From positions 682,001-746,000 of the forward strand of contig NOWV01000001.1 of assembly GCA_003344405.1 (NCBI GenBank): a stretch of 64,000 nt of DNA. Direction: 5' to 3'. How positions within the stretch are numbered: position 1 is the stretch's first letter; each line of letters begins with the position of its first letter. Below, piece by piece: positions 35,017 to 49,400 of this stretch. This stretch comes from Trichoplax sp. H2. Lineage: Eukaryota > Placozoa > Uniplacotomia > Trichoplacea. Below the pieces are notes generated by a model. It searched no databases. It saw nothing but the letters and a program-made list of their open reading frames with translations, and was not told the origin of the DNA. The translations under genes were made by a program, and so were the position numbers.

Positions 35017-38000
35017 GTTGAATCTTGACGATTATTCCAACAATGATAAAATGATCGCTATAACTGAAAGGATTTCGGCGTTTACCTAGCAACTGATTCC
35101 GTCCAATGAATCAAACCAATGTTAGCAAAGTTGGATTCGACTCCTACTATAAAAGTAGCAAAACTACTTCCTACTGCACCTACCTCACGTCCAGAGCCAG
35201 CAACAACAGATCGCCCTTTGCGCTTTGGCACTTCGCGCGAGGAAGAAGTATCGAGTGTGGAGTTGCATAGTACAGTACTGTAAACTGTACTGTACACTGT
35301 AAATTACAGTACATCCTATTGTAGTACCGCCGTCCTAGGAATTGTCAATGGTATCCAATCCAGTAAACAGCTTGATCTTTTTCGTTTCCAATTCTTTAAT
35401 ATGAAGTTCAACACTTAAGTATTAACCAATGCAACATAATATATATACATCAATGGCCATGAGAGCTTACTGTTTCCACATATTGAAAATTGACCGGATT
35501 TCGTGAAAAAAATGCCCGTATATACTGTAATATGTGCTGATTGATCGGATTGGAAAAGGATCATACTGGACTGCGCCAGTATATCGTAGAAGAAAACAAG
35601 TGTCGTCCATGCATACAGTATATACTAGTCCACATCGAAGTTCCGATTGAGGTCGATAAACCATATTGGGCGTATGTGGTACGAGTACTGTATATGTGTA
35701 CAGGCAGACTGTAAACAAATAAATACTAAATAAATAATGTATAACCCATATAACCAATACTGGCTACTGTAGTGTTATTATGATCTATAGCGTTGTCCAT
35801 GTGGGCATGGCCAGGGACGTGTTCATCACTCCATGCATGCAGAGTACATAGTGCAGTACATCCAGTTACGGACTAGTAGGCAGAGGAAAAGAAAGACGGA
35901 AACTTGGTGTTGACTGGACTAGAGAGGGCGCGGCCGACATTGCTGGTCATTTTACAGCAAGTGTGCAGTGCGCTATATCTGTAATACTATACATTACAGT
36001 ACCTCAGTTATGAACTCGAAAGGTACTTTAATAGTCCATGCCTCTATCTAGATCTATGAATTTTCTTCTAGCGGTCTATGGTTTGACTTTTATACCTGCA
36101 ATATTTTGCAGACCCTAGGAAAACGTTTCCAAGGGTTTTCTTTAGTGGTTATTGTGCAATGTGTACAGTACTACGGTAAATGTGACAGCTTCTTTGCACT
36201 GGACTCAGTCGTGTGTCCAAACTTGAACTATGCCAACGATAAATTACAGGTTCTCAGCATGTAAATGCAGAGGAACTAACAGGAAAGAAAGAGAGCATCC
36301 GTCAGTGCAAAATAATGTCAAGGCCTATCATTTTTCCGGTCATTCTACTATATGGTGCAGCAATGAAACCGTATATCATACTGTACACTGTACAGAACCA
36401 GCTTAGCAGCCTATTAGCAGCTAATTTGCATGTCAACCGCAGACAGGGTAGTGTTCCGTTACAGACATGCAATACCGCTGAGATGGCCCCAAAATAATCG
36501 GCTTGCACATTATTAGTATTGTCAACGATCGCTTTACGTCCCGGGGCCTCTTTTTTTTCTTTCTTTCTTGTGCAGTAGTCCTTAGTAGTCTCTGGTAAAG
36601 GATGCTTTCTCACCTGTTCACGTCGACATCACGTTTTTAGTCTTCTTAAAACAGTTTGAAACTGACAAGTCCCAACATTGTGCAACTTGTGGGCCATGAA
36701 TGCAGCTGTTGCATACGCAATGTCACGGCTGGAATGCTGTAAACACAGTGTACTGTATGTGACAGCCGGTGTACTGTACTATATACTGTAGAAATATACT
36801 GTACCTCGGGCGGACGGACTTTTCAGACCAGATGCGGGCGAAAATGTTTAAAAAGAATTACTCAGTATGGATCTGCCGTGTCTGTTTTCTAAATCATTGG
36901 TATTAATTTGAAGAACATTGATGATCTAAAGTGACCGCTTTCAAGCAGAGCTTAGCAACAGGCAATAGAATACAATATTGTATTACTTAATTTAGAAAAA
37001 ATCAGTCAATTCAGAATCGACTGTCTGAATACTAAAGTTACTCCCATAATGAAGTGTTTGACACAATTTGTTGACCAAAGTTGGCCCAATATCCGTCCGT
37101 CCAAAACAGTGTCCACTCTTACTATACTGTACAGTACTGTACGCTACAGTACTTCACACTGTGCACTGTACACTACAGTACGATGGACTGTCGCCAAAAG
37201 TCAGCCTGAAGTAATATTTGGCGCAAAAAGAGCCCGAAGCGAAGGCAAGTTTCAAAAAATTTTTCTTTCATTCTGCTCTTGATGAAGTGAATCCTATTTT
37301 ACACTCTGCTATTTTACAACATCAACCTGAAGTAAGCCCATTCATTTTTAAAGCACAAAGCAAGTGGTGACTTGTTGTTCCTATCATTAGAAGGAAATTA
37401 TTAACGGATGATTTAAGTTGATTTCGGCCATCGTAGACTCGTCGTACTAGTATATGGACTGGAAATAGTATACAACAAGGAGAAGGTACGTGTGTGGCTA
37501 GAACAACACAGTGCTCTCCATTTGAAATGCGGTGGAGAGAGAACAGTACACTGTCTCCCCCGATTCCTTTGCTGTACTATAGGCAATAGACTGCAATCCA
37601 CAATCGAACCCTGCGACATACTCGTACAGTACACCCAAGACCCCCCCCCCCCTCAATGGAGTGGGATTGAAAAGTTGCCATCATCCATCTTGTCCATCAA
37701 CATATTCAATTGCAGTATCCCTTTACATTTAATGTACAGTAGAGAGAGAGAGTAGCTTAACCAGGTAATAGTAGCCTGTGCTATTTTACGGTAAATCGAT
37801 ATACGATGTTGTTGTGCTTATTGCTAGTGAAGAAAGTTCTTATTCAAAGTCAGTCAACACGGTGGAAGCCATCATCAGTGCGAGCCGGTAGACACCTATT
37901 TCTAGTATTGATATAACTAAGTGGACCGTTGGTGTTATAGCTCAAATAGATCATAATGTCGTAATATTCAATGTAAAATTCTTCTCATCAGCCACTCATG

Positions 38001-39489
38001 TATAGTATGATACTTGAATGGAAAATGAAAAGCAAATAATGGCGTCAGTAAGGTGGCGTAATACTGTAGAAAAGAAACTGAATGATGCAAGGTATGCAAC
38101 ATGCATCATTCTGTATGGTATACTGTAGGATAATGTGGAGTGGATAGTTGGACACGACAAAGTAATTCATTGCAGCAACTGGATAGTTTGACATGGCCCA
38201 TATGAATTTTCCCTTCATATTATACACTGTATTCCTAGGGTAAAAGACTTTGACAAATCGCTTACAATCATTTGACGATCAAATGTTTTGAGCTCATATA
38301 ACAATATACTGACCGGATAGAACGATGAACACCAGACACCGTAGAGAAATTTTCTCCACTATGTTGCTTGCATACCACACATACATTTGACTGTACCACT
38401 TTGATATACAGTACGCGTACGTGGAGATTGATTATGTTATGCTGGTGCAATGGATTTACAAGATAGCTATGTGTATTGGGCTTTAACAAGTCCATTCAAT
38501 AGTGATGGACAAGGCATTTTATATATAATTGCTCAAGTTTCATTCAAAGCCTGACAAATCTGAATGGCAACAACGATCCATGTCGACGACCTCATTTTGC
38601 AGTACAGTGCTATCAATCGGCATTACCATTACTACAAAATCGCGATAGAATTAAAATAGTTATAGAGTGTACTATCATAGTGATGCGATACTTTGCAACA
38701 GGATTGAAAGCTCTGGCATCCTACTTAGCAAAAATAAGCAGATCGATTTAGGGTATACGTTGTTTGTCTCCATTTTACTGCACTCGAACTTTATGCAGTT
38801 TCACTTATCAAGTAATAATTATTATACTGTAATTCCTTACAAATATCATAAATGTCCTTGGAAACAAGAATTCCAGCTTCCGCTGATACCTGACATTACT
38901 CTATGCAACACGTTATAGGCTATTGCGCGCATAGTTCGACGTTATCGTACTAGACACAAACGAGTGTAAAGTGCACTGTTTCCCTTGACAGACCTCACTA
39001 CATCATCATAAAAAATTATTATCCATTTTTGACATTTCACGTAATAAAGCTCCAGATAACTCTAATTATAGCACTTTGGTATCGGCCTCAAATTTTTAGC
39101 GCTTCATAAATAGAATGCAGTATTCTATTTTTAGGCATCATTGATGGAAGAGGAGTGCAAGCATATTGTATTTCACACATTACGTAATTTCTCATTGCAA
39201 AATAATAATTTATAAAGCGATGTATTTACAGTATTGAAGTACTTGCAGTATACTGTGTTATATCTCTATGGCATCAATTACAATTTACTATATCCAATGC
39301 TAAATTCTAGAAAAGTTCGTGTTATCTTGATGCTTATCAACACAAAATATTTATACACGGTGCAGCAGCAGTGAAACAATGATAATTAATAGATGGCTAT
39401 TTAACCGTCGATTAACTAACTTAAAAATGATTTGATTTTTTCCTTTAGATTGAAAGGAAACTTATTCAAAAACTGGTATTAAATCAGTC
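35017..39489. other. Divergent intergenic region between ACSS2 and ATAD2, repeat-rich
   Basis: About 4.5 kb. GTAC palindromes are spread over 35270-37185. Simple sequence includes a poly-C run near 37637-37646 and a GA repeat near 37741-37751. Two CCAAT words lie near 35102 and 35115, close to the ACSS2 start. A TTTTAG-like acceptor just before 39450 suggests that a 5' untranslated ATAD2 exon lies upstream. Open frames of 60-100 codons here have no domain signature. Confidence 0.5.
35270..37185. repeat. Scattered GTAC-palindrome clusters upstream of ACSS2
   Basis: Sub-clusters near 35270-35310, 35960-36005, 36375-36395, 36745-36805 and 37125-37185, all built from TACTGTACAGTAC and TACACTGTAC words, embedded in otherwise unremarkable sequence. 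Confidence 0.65.
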
Positions 39490-42400
39490 ATGGTGGCAAC
39501 ACGGTCTCGATCAAGCAATAACGGTCGGCGTAATTTGCTCACTAATATCATCAATTCTAGGCATTCTCGTAGAAACAAACTCGTTGTCAATAATGTTAAT
39601 CAAGAGGTAGGACAAAAAGGCATAAAAATCTTTATTTTCATTGCATATCTATATTTATGTACTAGCTCCGGTTCGCTTGACAATCACCGTAAATATTACC
39701 ATTTCTATTTTAATTATCGCTTTTACAAGATGCTTTCTTTAACGTATGTGTGTTACTGTGGATAATTTTGCTTACTGATATCAATCTAATGACACACACT
39801 ACTTTTACCTTAAATTAGAATCGAAATACATATATTAACTATTGTAATTAAATACTGTTGCAAATTATTACAAATGTCGATAAACGCCATCGCAAGAATG
39901 GCTAGACATTAACACATATCTAATAACCCAACTATCTATCTTATTTTCAGAGGGCATTCTTAAAAGATAATGCGGATGACAATTCCGTCAATGTTGAGCG
40001 CCCGAGTTCACATCGGTAAGAGATTATGATATACATTATTTAAGACTAATCTATAATTGTCTAAATTGATTACATGTTGAAGCTACGATTATCTTGATAC
40101 GGTAGTCATTGCTATCAGGTTCACTCACGTATAAAAATTTCGTTGTAATGATTGAGCTACTATCCAGTCTTACTGGCTTATTTATACAATTAAATCGTTT
40201 TATGTGCACTCCACAGATTACGATCCTTGAGAGGATTTATGGATTTTGATGATTCAAATGATAATTATAATGAAAGAAACGAAGGTAATATTATATTGAA
40301 ATGATTACGTTACGTATATACAGTACTAGGCCGATTGTATGATATTGGTCTGAGTTGCAATTTCGAAGTACATTTTATGCCATAAAACATTCTCTCTGTT
40401 ATTACTCTTTATGGTTTCAAATTTTATGAAATTTTAAGGTACGCTAAGTATCTTTACCCTTTTTAATCCGTTAGATATTGCTGCTGACGGTATAAACGAC
40501 GAAGAGGAATATAACGGTTGGTTAAGACGTAGTAGTCGTCAAAGACGACTAGTTTACAATTCCTTAAATCTTGACGTACTCACTGGCAAGAGTGAAATTA
40601 GTCGTGCTGTTACAAGTGCTAATGTAAGTATGATTTTATATACAAATTTCGGTTCGATATATTAGTTATCTATATTCGATATGACGCAGTTATACGTAGC
40701 ATAGATAACCGTACTATTCTGATATTGATACGGAGTAATCCTTTAAGTTATATATCTGAATATAAGAAAAATACGTGTACTGGATTAAAATTTCTAGTAT
40801 TTTTATTATGGACCCGTGGAATGTAAAATTATATGAACCTGTGCTGTACCTATAGAACGTAGATGATGAGATTTCTGAGAGTAACGAGGACGAAGACGAT
40901 GACGATGATGAAGACGATGACGATGATGAAAACGATGATGAAGACGATGATGAAGACGAAGATGAGGATGACGTAGAAGAAGACGATAAAGATGACGAAG
41001 ATGAGGGTTTGTATATATATGTATATATGTATGTATTCATATATAAATCCAACTACACCCATGTTAATTACTAATATATTTAAAATACTAAAATTGGGTT
41101 GATACCCTTCATCACTTCATTAATTAATAAATGTAGGTAATTTCCATCGCCGTAAGTACAACTTACGTGAAAAACGTCATGTTCCGACACGATTTAGTAT
41201 CCCAATTGGAGAAACTATAAAGCGCCGTCGAAATCATGCAATGCGCCCTTGGCTTAAACATGTCAAGAAAGATACCTCAAACCGACGACGTCGAGAAGAG
41301 AAACGACAGTTACGTATAGCTGGTAACGATCAAGATTCCTTCTCCAGTGATGAAGAATGGTTTGAGATGCGAAAGCAGAGAAGTCTTATGCGATCTAGAA
41401 ACCGATTTCTTCCTTTAAATTTTAAACGTAAGAGTAATAGCTTGTTATTATCAGGTGATGCGTATCAATTTTATCATTCATTTTTACTGTATCATAACTC
41501 TTGCAGCTGAAGATTTATCGAATCACAAAATTATTGAACAAAGATTAAAGATTGGATCCAGCCTAGCTGATATTGAACCTATGGCGATAGATTCAACAAT
41601 TACTTTTGATGATATTGGAGGCTTAAGCAATCATATCAACTCTTTAAAGGAAATGGTATTGTTTCCCCTGCTTTATCCAGAAGTATTTCAAAAATTTAAC
41701 ATAACTCCTCCAAGAGGTGTTTTATTCCATGGTAAGCCAGGAACAGGTAAAACATTAGTAGCTCGAGCTGTTGCCAATCAGTGTAGTCTCGGTGGAAAGA
41801 AGGTAGCTTTTTTCATGAGAAAAGGTGCTGATTGTCTTAGTAAATGGGCTGGAGAATCTGAACGTCAGCTACGATTGTTATTCGATCAGGTCGGTAGTCG
41901 TTGACATAACCCATGTTTGAGATACTCAAATTACTTTCCAAGTATGACTTATAGATTTATATCCGGACTAAAATTTAGGCTTACGGTATGAGGCCAGCCA
42001 TAATTTTTTTCGATGAGATTGATGGTTTAGCACCAGTTCGCTCCAGTAAACAAGATCAGATTCATTCATCGATTGTGTCAACATTATTAGCTTTGATGGA
42101 TGGACTGGATAATCGAGGCGAAATTATAGTTATTGGTAACTATAGTGTTTTGTAGTCTTCAATCAGTGATTTATTTATTTGTTCGAGATATTGATTTGAT
42201 TAATTGAATTGTATGATGGTCACTTTAGGTGCTACAAACCGTGTCGATGCGATTGATCCTGCGCTTAGACGTCCTGGAAGATTCGATCGTGAGTTTTACT
42301 TTCCTCTTCCTGATAGAAAGTCGAGACGTTCTATAGTGCAGATACATACTCGCCAATGGGATCCACCACTAACGGACGAGTCCATAGACGATATCGCAGA

Positions 42401-45169
42401 TAAATGTATTGGTTACTGCGGTGCGGATATAAAAGCTCTTTGCACTGAATCAGCATTAAATGCTCTACGTCGTAGATATCCACAAATTTATAACAGTAAC
42501 AAGAAGTTAAAGATTGATGTGGATTCGATTCATATCGAACCTTGCGACTACGAATTTGCAATGAATTCAATTACACCGTCTGCCCAGAGGGGTGTAATAT
42601 CAGTTGGGAGACCTTTAAACAAATTAACGCGGCTTCTGTTTAGCTCGCACTTAGATAAAGTCTTTAATTTTTTGAAAACAAAATTTCCGTTTGGCAAGTT
42701 ACTGAACTCAGGTATTCAGGTCTACGTTTCAATATCATTTTTGTTACGCAGCTGTTCATACGTAAAATGTTAATCATACTATTTTTTTGGCTATAGGATA
42801 TGATAAAGCACACAGTCAATCAATCACTGGGGCATTTGAGACCATTATTTATCGTCCAAAACTTCTACTTTATGGTAAATCAGGTATGGGACAGTCGTCA
42901 CATATTGCTCTGGAGATTCTTCATAACATAGATGAAATCCCGGTTTATCACCTGGATATTCCTCATTTGTACACGTCTATGAAAACTCCAGAGGAATCTT
43001 GCGCCCAGGTAATTATAAAGTCCTTTATATTGCAATCTATAATAAGATTGGTACTCCTTTTAGATAGTGCAAATATAAAATTTAGCATCATGCTTATACT
43101 TTTTTGCACACGTACATAGGTAATTATGGAAGCTTCTAGTAAATGTCCCTGTGTTCTATTCCTGCCTCGTATCGAAACATGGTGGTCTGTTGCATCTGAT
43201 TCATTACGAGCAACTATTTGTGGACTTCTGTGCGACTTACAGCCTTCCCTGCCCATTTTATTGCTGGCAACTAGTGATTGCGAAAATTTTACTGGATCAC
43301 TTCCTACGATATTGAGGGAATTGCAAATAACAAAAGATGCATGCTTTCATATCAACTCGCCAGATTACTACGCTAGGTACTTGTATTTTAAAGAAGTGCT
43401 AGAGAATTGTTTTAAAGGGCGGACAAGAAAAAGTTTAGGTAACAGAAATTACGTATTATCACGCGGTATTACGGTAGTAGACGCGGGAATATTCATTTAG
43501 CAATGCTTTGTCTACCTCTTGACATTAGATACTGTTGTCAGAAGTGAAATTGAAACCCTAGAAGTGGAAGATAGTAGCCCGGTATCTAGACAGTTGACAA
43601 AAGAAGAGGTAGATCGTTTGGCAAAATATGAAAGTAATGTCTTTAGAGAACTAAGAATCTTTTTGAGAGATGTTATAAACAGACTCATGTCCGATCGAAA
43701 ATTTTGTTGCTTTGTTAAGCCTGTTAATCTTGACGAGGTTAGAATTCCATTGCTTTATAAAGAAACGCCCTATTATAAGATACATTGCAATCAATAATGT
43801 AAGACTTACTTTAATATGTAATTTTAGGTAACAGACTATTTGGATGTTGTGACGACACCCATGGACTTTTCAACAATTGCTGATAAAATAGATGATGGCT
43901 CGTACACATCTGCCGCACAGTTTGTAGCGGACATTCAAATCATTGTAAATAATGCACTGAAATATAATCCTGTTAGTGATCCACTTAGTAAAGCTGTCCG
44001 CCATCGAGCTTTTATGCTAAAGGATACCGTCGACTCTATTATTGATAAGGAACTTGATAGCGATTTTGAAAAGGTTTGTATTCTATATAGGTATTTCAGG
44101 GTTGTTTCAATGCTTAAGATAATCTACAATATGTTATACGTAGACTTGTGAAGAACTAAAAGAATCCAGAAAACGCCGTGGTAAAGCAATTCTGTTGATA
44201 ATTCATACATGTAGTAAACACTTACTATATAAATTTTATGTATTTGAAAGAAACTTCACTCATTACTGTTATTATAATGTATAGAAAATTTACCGGTAAC
44301 CATTGACGAAAGTCCCAAAACAGATGCAACAAACATCAGTAGTCTTATATACGTACGGAAACCACCAATAAATTCTGTACGATTTAGTAAACGAATTCGA
44401 GGTATAGAAGTAGATGAATCTACAGAAAATTCGTGTGACGAAATTCAGTACCGGCAGTCACAAGCCAAAGCTGTCGTTCAAAACGGAAAATTAAACGATA
44501 CATCAGAAACGACAAGTGTTGGTGAAACTGATTCTCATTTAAATTTCAATGATGGTGATAATAGTATCCGGAATAGTAGTAAGTCGTGCTATTGTTGCCT
44601 GGATAGCTGAAGTTAATGAATACATTACTAATCAATGTTTATATTTCTCACGGAGCTAACATTAGTAACTTCTTTAAATTTAAATTCTTATAAGGTACCG
44701 TTAGTTCAGAGATTACTACCAATTCTTGCCTCCTAATCAGTAATGGTTCTGCTGGTCTTTGTGAAACCGACCGTTATGAACAACTCGGTAAGTGAATAGG
44801 TACAACTTTTTACTGTCCTCTGCATTAATAGCTAGATATCATATTTCTGAAATCTCACTTTTTAAGCATCCATAATATCTGACTTTTTTTATAGATACTA
44901 TAGATAATGGTGTCAGTGATGAGGAATTGAATTCTCTAATTTCTCGTTTGGCCACTTCAACTGCTGAGAACACTATAGAAGATATTGAAAGGCTTTCTGT
45001 GAATATTCACGGATTCTTTAAAAGCTATAGTCAAGTCCATAATAGATGTCCTCCACTGACGGTATATAGTACACGTTATTATATTTTAAAAAACGGTAAC
45101 GTTAAATGACTAATTCCTGCCGTTTTTGATTTACAGGATATTGAACAGTTTATTGCTCATGCTGAATAA
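39490..45169 (+). CDS. ATAD2: ATAD2-type AAA+ ATPase with bromodomain
   Basis: Chromatin AAA+ ATPase (ATAD2/ATAD2B, yeast Yta7). Exons 39490-39606, 39951-40015, 40217-40284, 40475-40623, 40856-41006, 41137-41454, 41507-41889, 41979-42135, 42229-42711, 42797-43008, 43120-43438, 43529-43737, 43828-44073, 44144-44180, 44285-44578, 44695-44787, 44895-45061, 45137-45169; 3501 bases, 1166 residues, phases continuous. Order: basic N-terminus, an Asp/Glu tract of about 48 residues (exon 40856-41006), then AAA1 with Walker A GKPGTGKT, Walker B IIFFDEIDG and sensor/arginine region GATNRVDAIDPALRRPGRFD. AAA2 is degenerate, with GKSGMGQS (Lys to Gln) where Walker A should be. The bromodomain starts FRELRIFLRDVINRL and has the acetyl-lysine Asn in NNALKYNP. 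CEELKESRKRRG follows it, as in ATAD2. The acidic C-terminal exons are poorly conserved. Confidence 0.97.
40862..41006 (+). repeat. GAY/GAR codon-repeat acidic tract in ATAD2
   Basis: In-frame low-complexity DNA built from GAC GAT GAA codons encodes almost only Asp and Glu. An acidic N-terminal tract is normal for ATAD2/Yta7. The repeat also makes long spurious serine- or isoleucine/valine-rich frames on the other strand. Confidence 0.9.
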
Positions 45170-46481
45170 GTAGATCGTTTGAATGTGGGCCTTTGAGCTA
45201 ATAATATACCCTTATGTTGGATTTGATATCTATAGAAAGATATTTAAATTTATAAATTTCTTTTATATGGTATTTATAGTTATGCTTAATCCTGTAAGCG
45301 AATTGTCACAATTTAAACATTTTCTAAATAATTCCCTGTGCGTTTTATCGTATATGCAGTTAGTATAAATGACTCGCTATCTTCGATAGATATTTATTTT
45401 TAAATTAAGTTTGTACAATATTATCGAAGGTGCGTTATTTATGATGAATAGTGATGCGACCTATAACTAATGACAACAAGTACTATTTCACTTTGACTAA
45501 AATTATATATTAATAAACTCAACGATTTATACTTTGAAATCTTAAATTTGAGCTTTTGTCCTTGTTAAAAGTATTTAATTAGAATATTGTCGGTGTAAAA
45601 TTCAGTAATTTGTACCATACTTACACAACAACTGGTTTGAAATATGATCACTCAACTTCAACGATAAAGAAAAAGTTACGACTATACACTTTAATGACAC
45701 TCAGTAATGTACTATACTTTAATCTTGACACCTTACAACTTTACGTCTAATCATAATAAATCGCGTTCTTATGACATATAAACAAACAACATATCCATAA
45801 CTGCTGTTCGTAATAAATTTAAAAATGTTTCTTGACTTTTATTTTTTAAAGCGAATGTATCGATAATATCGATAGTTTCATAATTTATAAGACGCAATGG
45901 CGAAATATTAATAGCCACATTTAGCGAATCCATATGAACACTAAAGGAGAAACTTGTTGCCGTGAAAGCGAAACAGCGCTTAAATAGTATCACTGTTTCG
46001 GTAACCGTAATTGCACGGTGATATGACCAATTAATCTTTGTTAAATCTCAGGTAAAGAAATGAATCATGTATTATATTCTGGCATAAGACATCATAAACT
46101 GAGCATTCTACTATGGTAATAAATTCGTTTTCGAGTATCAACTTGCTATTAAAGTTAGCAGTATTCTATTTCAAGATTAGGCTGATAGAATATAAAATAA
46201 TTAAATTAGATATATCAATATTATTCTATAATTTTAAGAGTGGATGGGACGTATTTTCGCTATTTCCAATGTTCCAAAATTTTAGAGAAATTAATTATAA
46301 ATTGTAACTCAGTTGTTTATGAACTAATTTTATATCGATTCATATGCCTTCTAACGTTTTGGATGATGTATATGTAATCTATAAGGATAGACTCCAAGTA
46401 TCATGTGCTTCTGTAGCAATTTTAGTAAGCCTTTCAGATTTTAGGCATAAAATATATGCGCTGATTCTAACGTAATTAAGT
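45170..46481. other. Convergent 3' intergenic region
   Basis: Between the stops of ATAD2 (+) and PDE (-). AT-rich, no exon seen and no GTAC-palindrome cluster. Short open frames are AT-rich chance frames. Confidence 0.6.
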
Positions 46482-49400
46482 TTATTTGTTATCTGCGATG
46501 GAGTCCTTACTGCCACTTGAAACTTTTGCAGAATTTGCCGTTGATGAATGAGACGTTCTGAGTTTATCTTTACGATATTTCGGTTCGTAGATTTCTCCTT
46601 CCTCATTGGCCTTTTGGAGTGCTTCTAATTCATCTTTTTCTGCTTTTTGTTTTGCTACTAGAGCTGACCAGTTTTGTAAATTTGACCTAAGATGGGCAAT
46701 ATAAATTGATGAACCTTATATTAAATTTGCAAAAAATTTAGTGATATGTATTAATTCTACTGGCAGCTTTTACTTGTATAGATATGATTACAATTGCGAA
46801 TTGAACATGGAACAACTCTAGCTAAGGTGATGAGTTATATTAACTGGCATACATAATTTAACCATGGAAGATCAGCATCTTAGAGTCATTATAAAGGCAT
46901 GCATGAACTGGTATTTTTAGTATATTCACCTTGTGCCATCTAGCATTGGATAAGTATTAGGAAGTATTCTAGCTAGAATTTCGTAGCATGGCAAACAAAT
47001 TCCCATGATAAATCCCACCTAAAATGTCAAGTAAACGTTACTAATGTCATGAAAAAATCTGTTTCTAGTATTAATTTCATACAGTAATAACTTTTACAAG
47101 GTAATTAGGAATTGCAATAAGTGTTTTCATTTTATAGGCCTTTTATCTGACCTGGTTTGCTGGCAAATCATGTGCTTTTTCTCTATCCATCATTGGTAAA
47201 GGATTTCGAGACTGAGCTTTTTCTTCATCTCCCTAATACATATTTTAAGAATGTAAAATTTTTTTATTTCAGCCGAGCGTAATCTTAGCCAAATAGCTTA
47301 CTCTTGTTATGAAATGTGGATATCTTCGAGCAATAAAGTATTACTTCACCTCTAACCTGATTATAAAACTCTTGAAAGAGCTGTCTGACTGTTAGTCTGT
47401 TGATATGCCAAGGTTTGATTACAGCTGAGAGATCACAAGCTGTCATAATGATGCCCTTCAATCTCATTCTAAAGGTAGAACAGAAGACTATCAAAATCAC
47501 ACGCATTATCATCACGCATACAATTGCTCTGACTAGTAAATAGATTAAGTAACCAGTTGATTAAATTCCATTTTAAGAGATATTCAGTCAGTAATTGCCA
47601 TACTTGTAATGCTTTAAATACGTATTTGAAAACTACCACGTATTTTTTATTACAGGTAATTGATCTATATGTATAAAATTTAACGTAGAATAATACATAA
47701 ACTATCCTTTTATCTTATCTAATTACTGATTTAGCGAAAATTCAGATCAAACTCTCTTCAACTTACATGTGTTCCGGATTACTCCAGCTAAACTTATTTT
47801 CATTGATAATTTTTTGCAAGATCGCACGATTACTGAAGAAAAGTGCCAAATCTGTATATACGATTGCTTGTTTCATGTCTTGAATTGCCTAACCATACCA
47901 ATCATGGATTCGTTGACGTTAGTAACATTAATTAATACTTTAATGATAATTCTAATATTGTAGCTTGCAACACGGGAGTTGATATTAAAAATTTATAGTG
48001 TTTAATTGAACAATGTGGTTACAATATTAGGACATCGCCTGAGTAGTGATAATCGTAATTGAAGATTTTTACCTTTTCATATAAATCTTTAGGTAGAAAT
48101 TCAAAAACATTATGACCATCTGCCTATAGCATGGTAGATTACACAAAACAACGGCAAAATTAAAAAGGTTTGATAAAATTTTCTAGAAAAGTTATTCCGT
48201 ATAACGTTTAGGCTAAAGAGGTTGAAATTTCCCTAACTTTTCGCTTAGTAACATTAAAAACAAGGATAATATTTACGGAGAGGAAAGCAGTAAAGATGAA
48301 GTTTATGATAATCGTTAATATATCATTGCCTTATTATTATAGCGTGCTATATACTATATATATAATATTTATACATATAAGTAAAGCTGACATTACCCTT
48401 AAGATTGACATTGCTGTATAAAAGTGATGGTACTCCATAGTAGAAGTACTGTACATTGCAGCTAAAGGATTTTTTGAATTGACCATATACGCGTTAGTCT
48501 TAGCTCGATGATCCAGATCATGACACAAGCATCCAACAAATAGAGCCAATCGCTGTGAAATAGATTATTAAGATTATGTCAGCTAGAAGTTGACGTAAAA
48601 TTAGCCTATGAATTGTCAGATAGATACAAAGTGTTTATAATACAGACTGTAACTTTACGCCAATAATTTAAACAATTAAGATAGCTAAACATTTCACAAA
48701 ATTGAAATCAACCCATAGCCGGTAATAAAGGCAAAGTAACTAAAAATTTTAATTTATTCACAGTTAAGATATTGAATTTTAGAATTTATAGATTCATCCG
48801 GATTAAAGTCATGAATTACTTTATAGTAACTGATATCAAAGCTGCAGATGTAATATGTATATCAATATCGATTTTACGTAATTGCAGAGATTAAAATTAA
48901 AATCTTTGGCTAATGTAGAAAATATAAACTTTGATCGCCATTCTCAAGATCAAAATTGTAATATTTTTCTATAGTTATCAATCCTAAGAGCATTTTGTTA
49001 AAGTAGCTAACTATGCAGTACTTCTATTCATGAAACATTGCATTATCGTCCTTAAGGCCGCGATAATTCCACACATAGTTTTGTATTACCTCTATTGGCG
49101 AAAGAACGTCAGGGCAAGTTTTGATCACGGTATAAAAACTATGAGCTACTTGAAAAGCATGATTCCAGTTATGATAGGGCACATTGCGGTAATTATTGCG
49201 TACTGTCAACGTGAATCGAATAAGAGTTTCTTCGTTGAACCTGGTAAAAATAAAGTTAGGGACTGTTAGTTAAAATTATTTCAATCTTTAAAAACATGTG
49301 AATTCAGCTATACATAAATAAAATAGCATAGTATTTAGATAGAAGTCGTCGCTAGCAAGAACTATGGACTAATTTTCATGTCCAGAAATGTGAATATTCA

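Noticed and set aside
35125-35160. GGATTCGACTCC, resembling a tRNA B box
   Set aside because: No matching A box, acceptor stem or anticodon arm at the right distances on either strand.
36302-36613. Overlapping frames on both strands of about 100 and 60 codons
   Set aside because: No recognisable domain, no splice context, and they lie within the palindrome-rich spacer upstream of ACSS2.
40714-41062. Long serine-rich and Ile/Val-rich frames on the minus strand
   Set aside because: They are antisense shadows of the GAC/GAT/GAA acidic tract in the ATAD2 exon 40856-41006.
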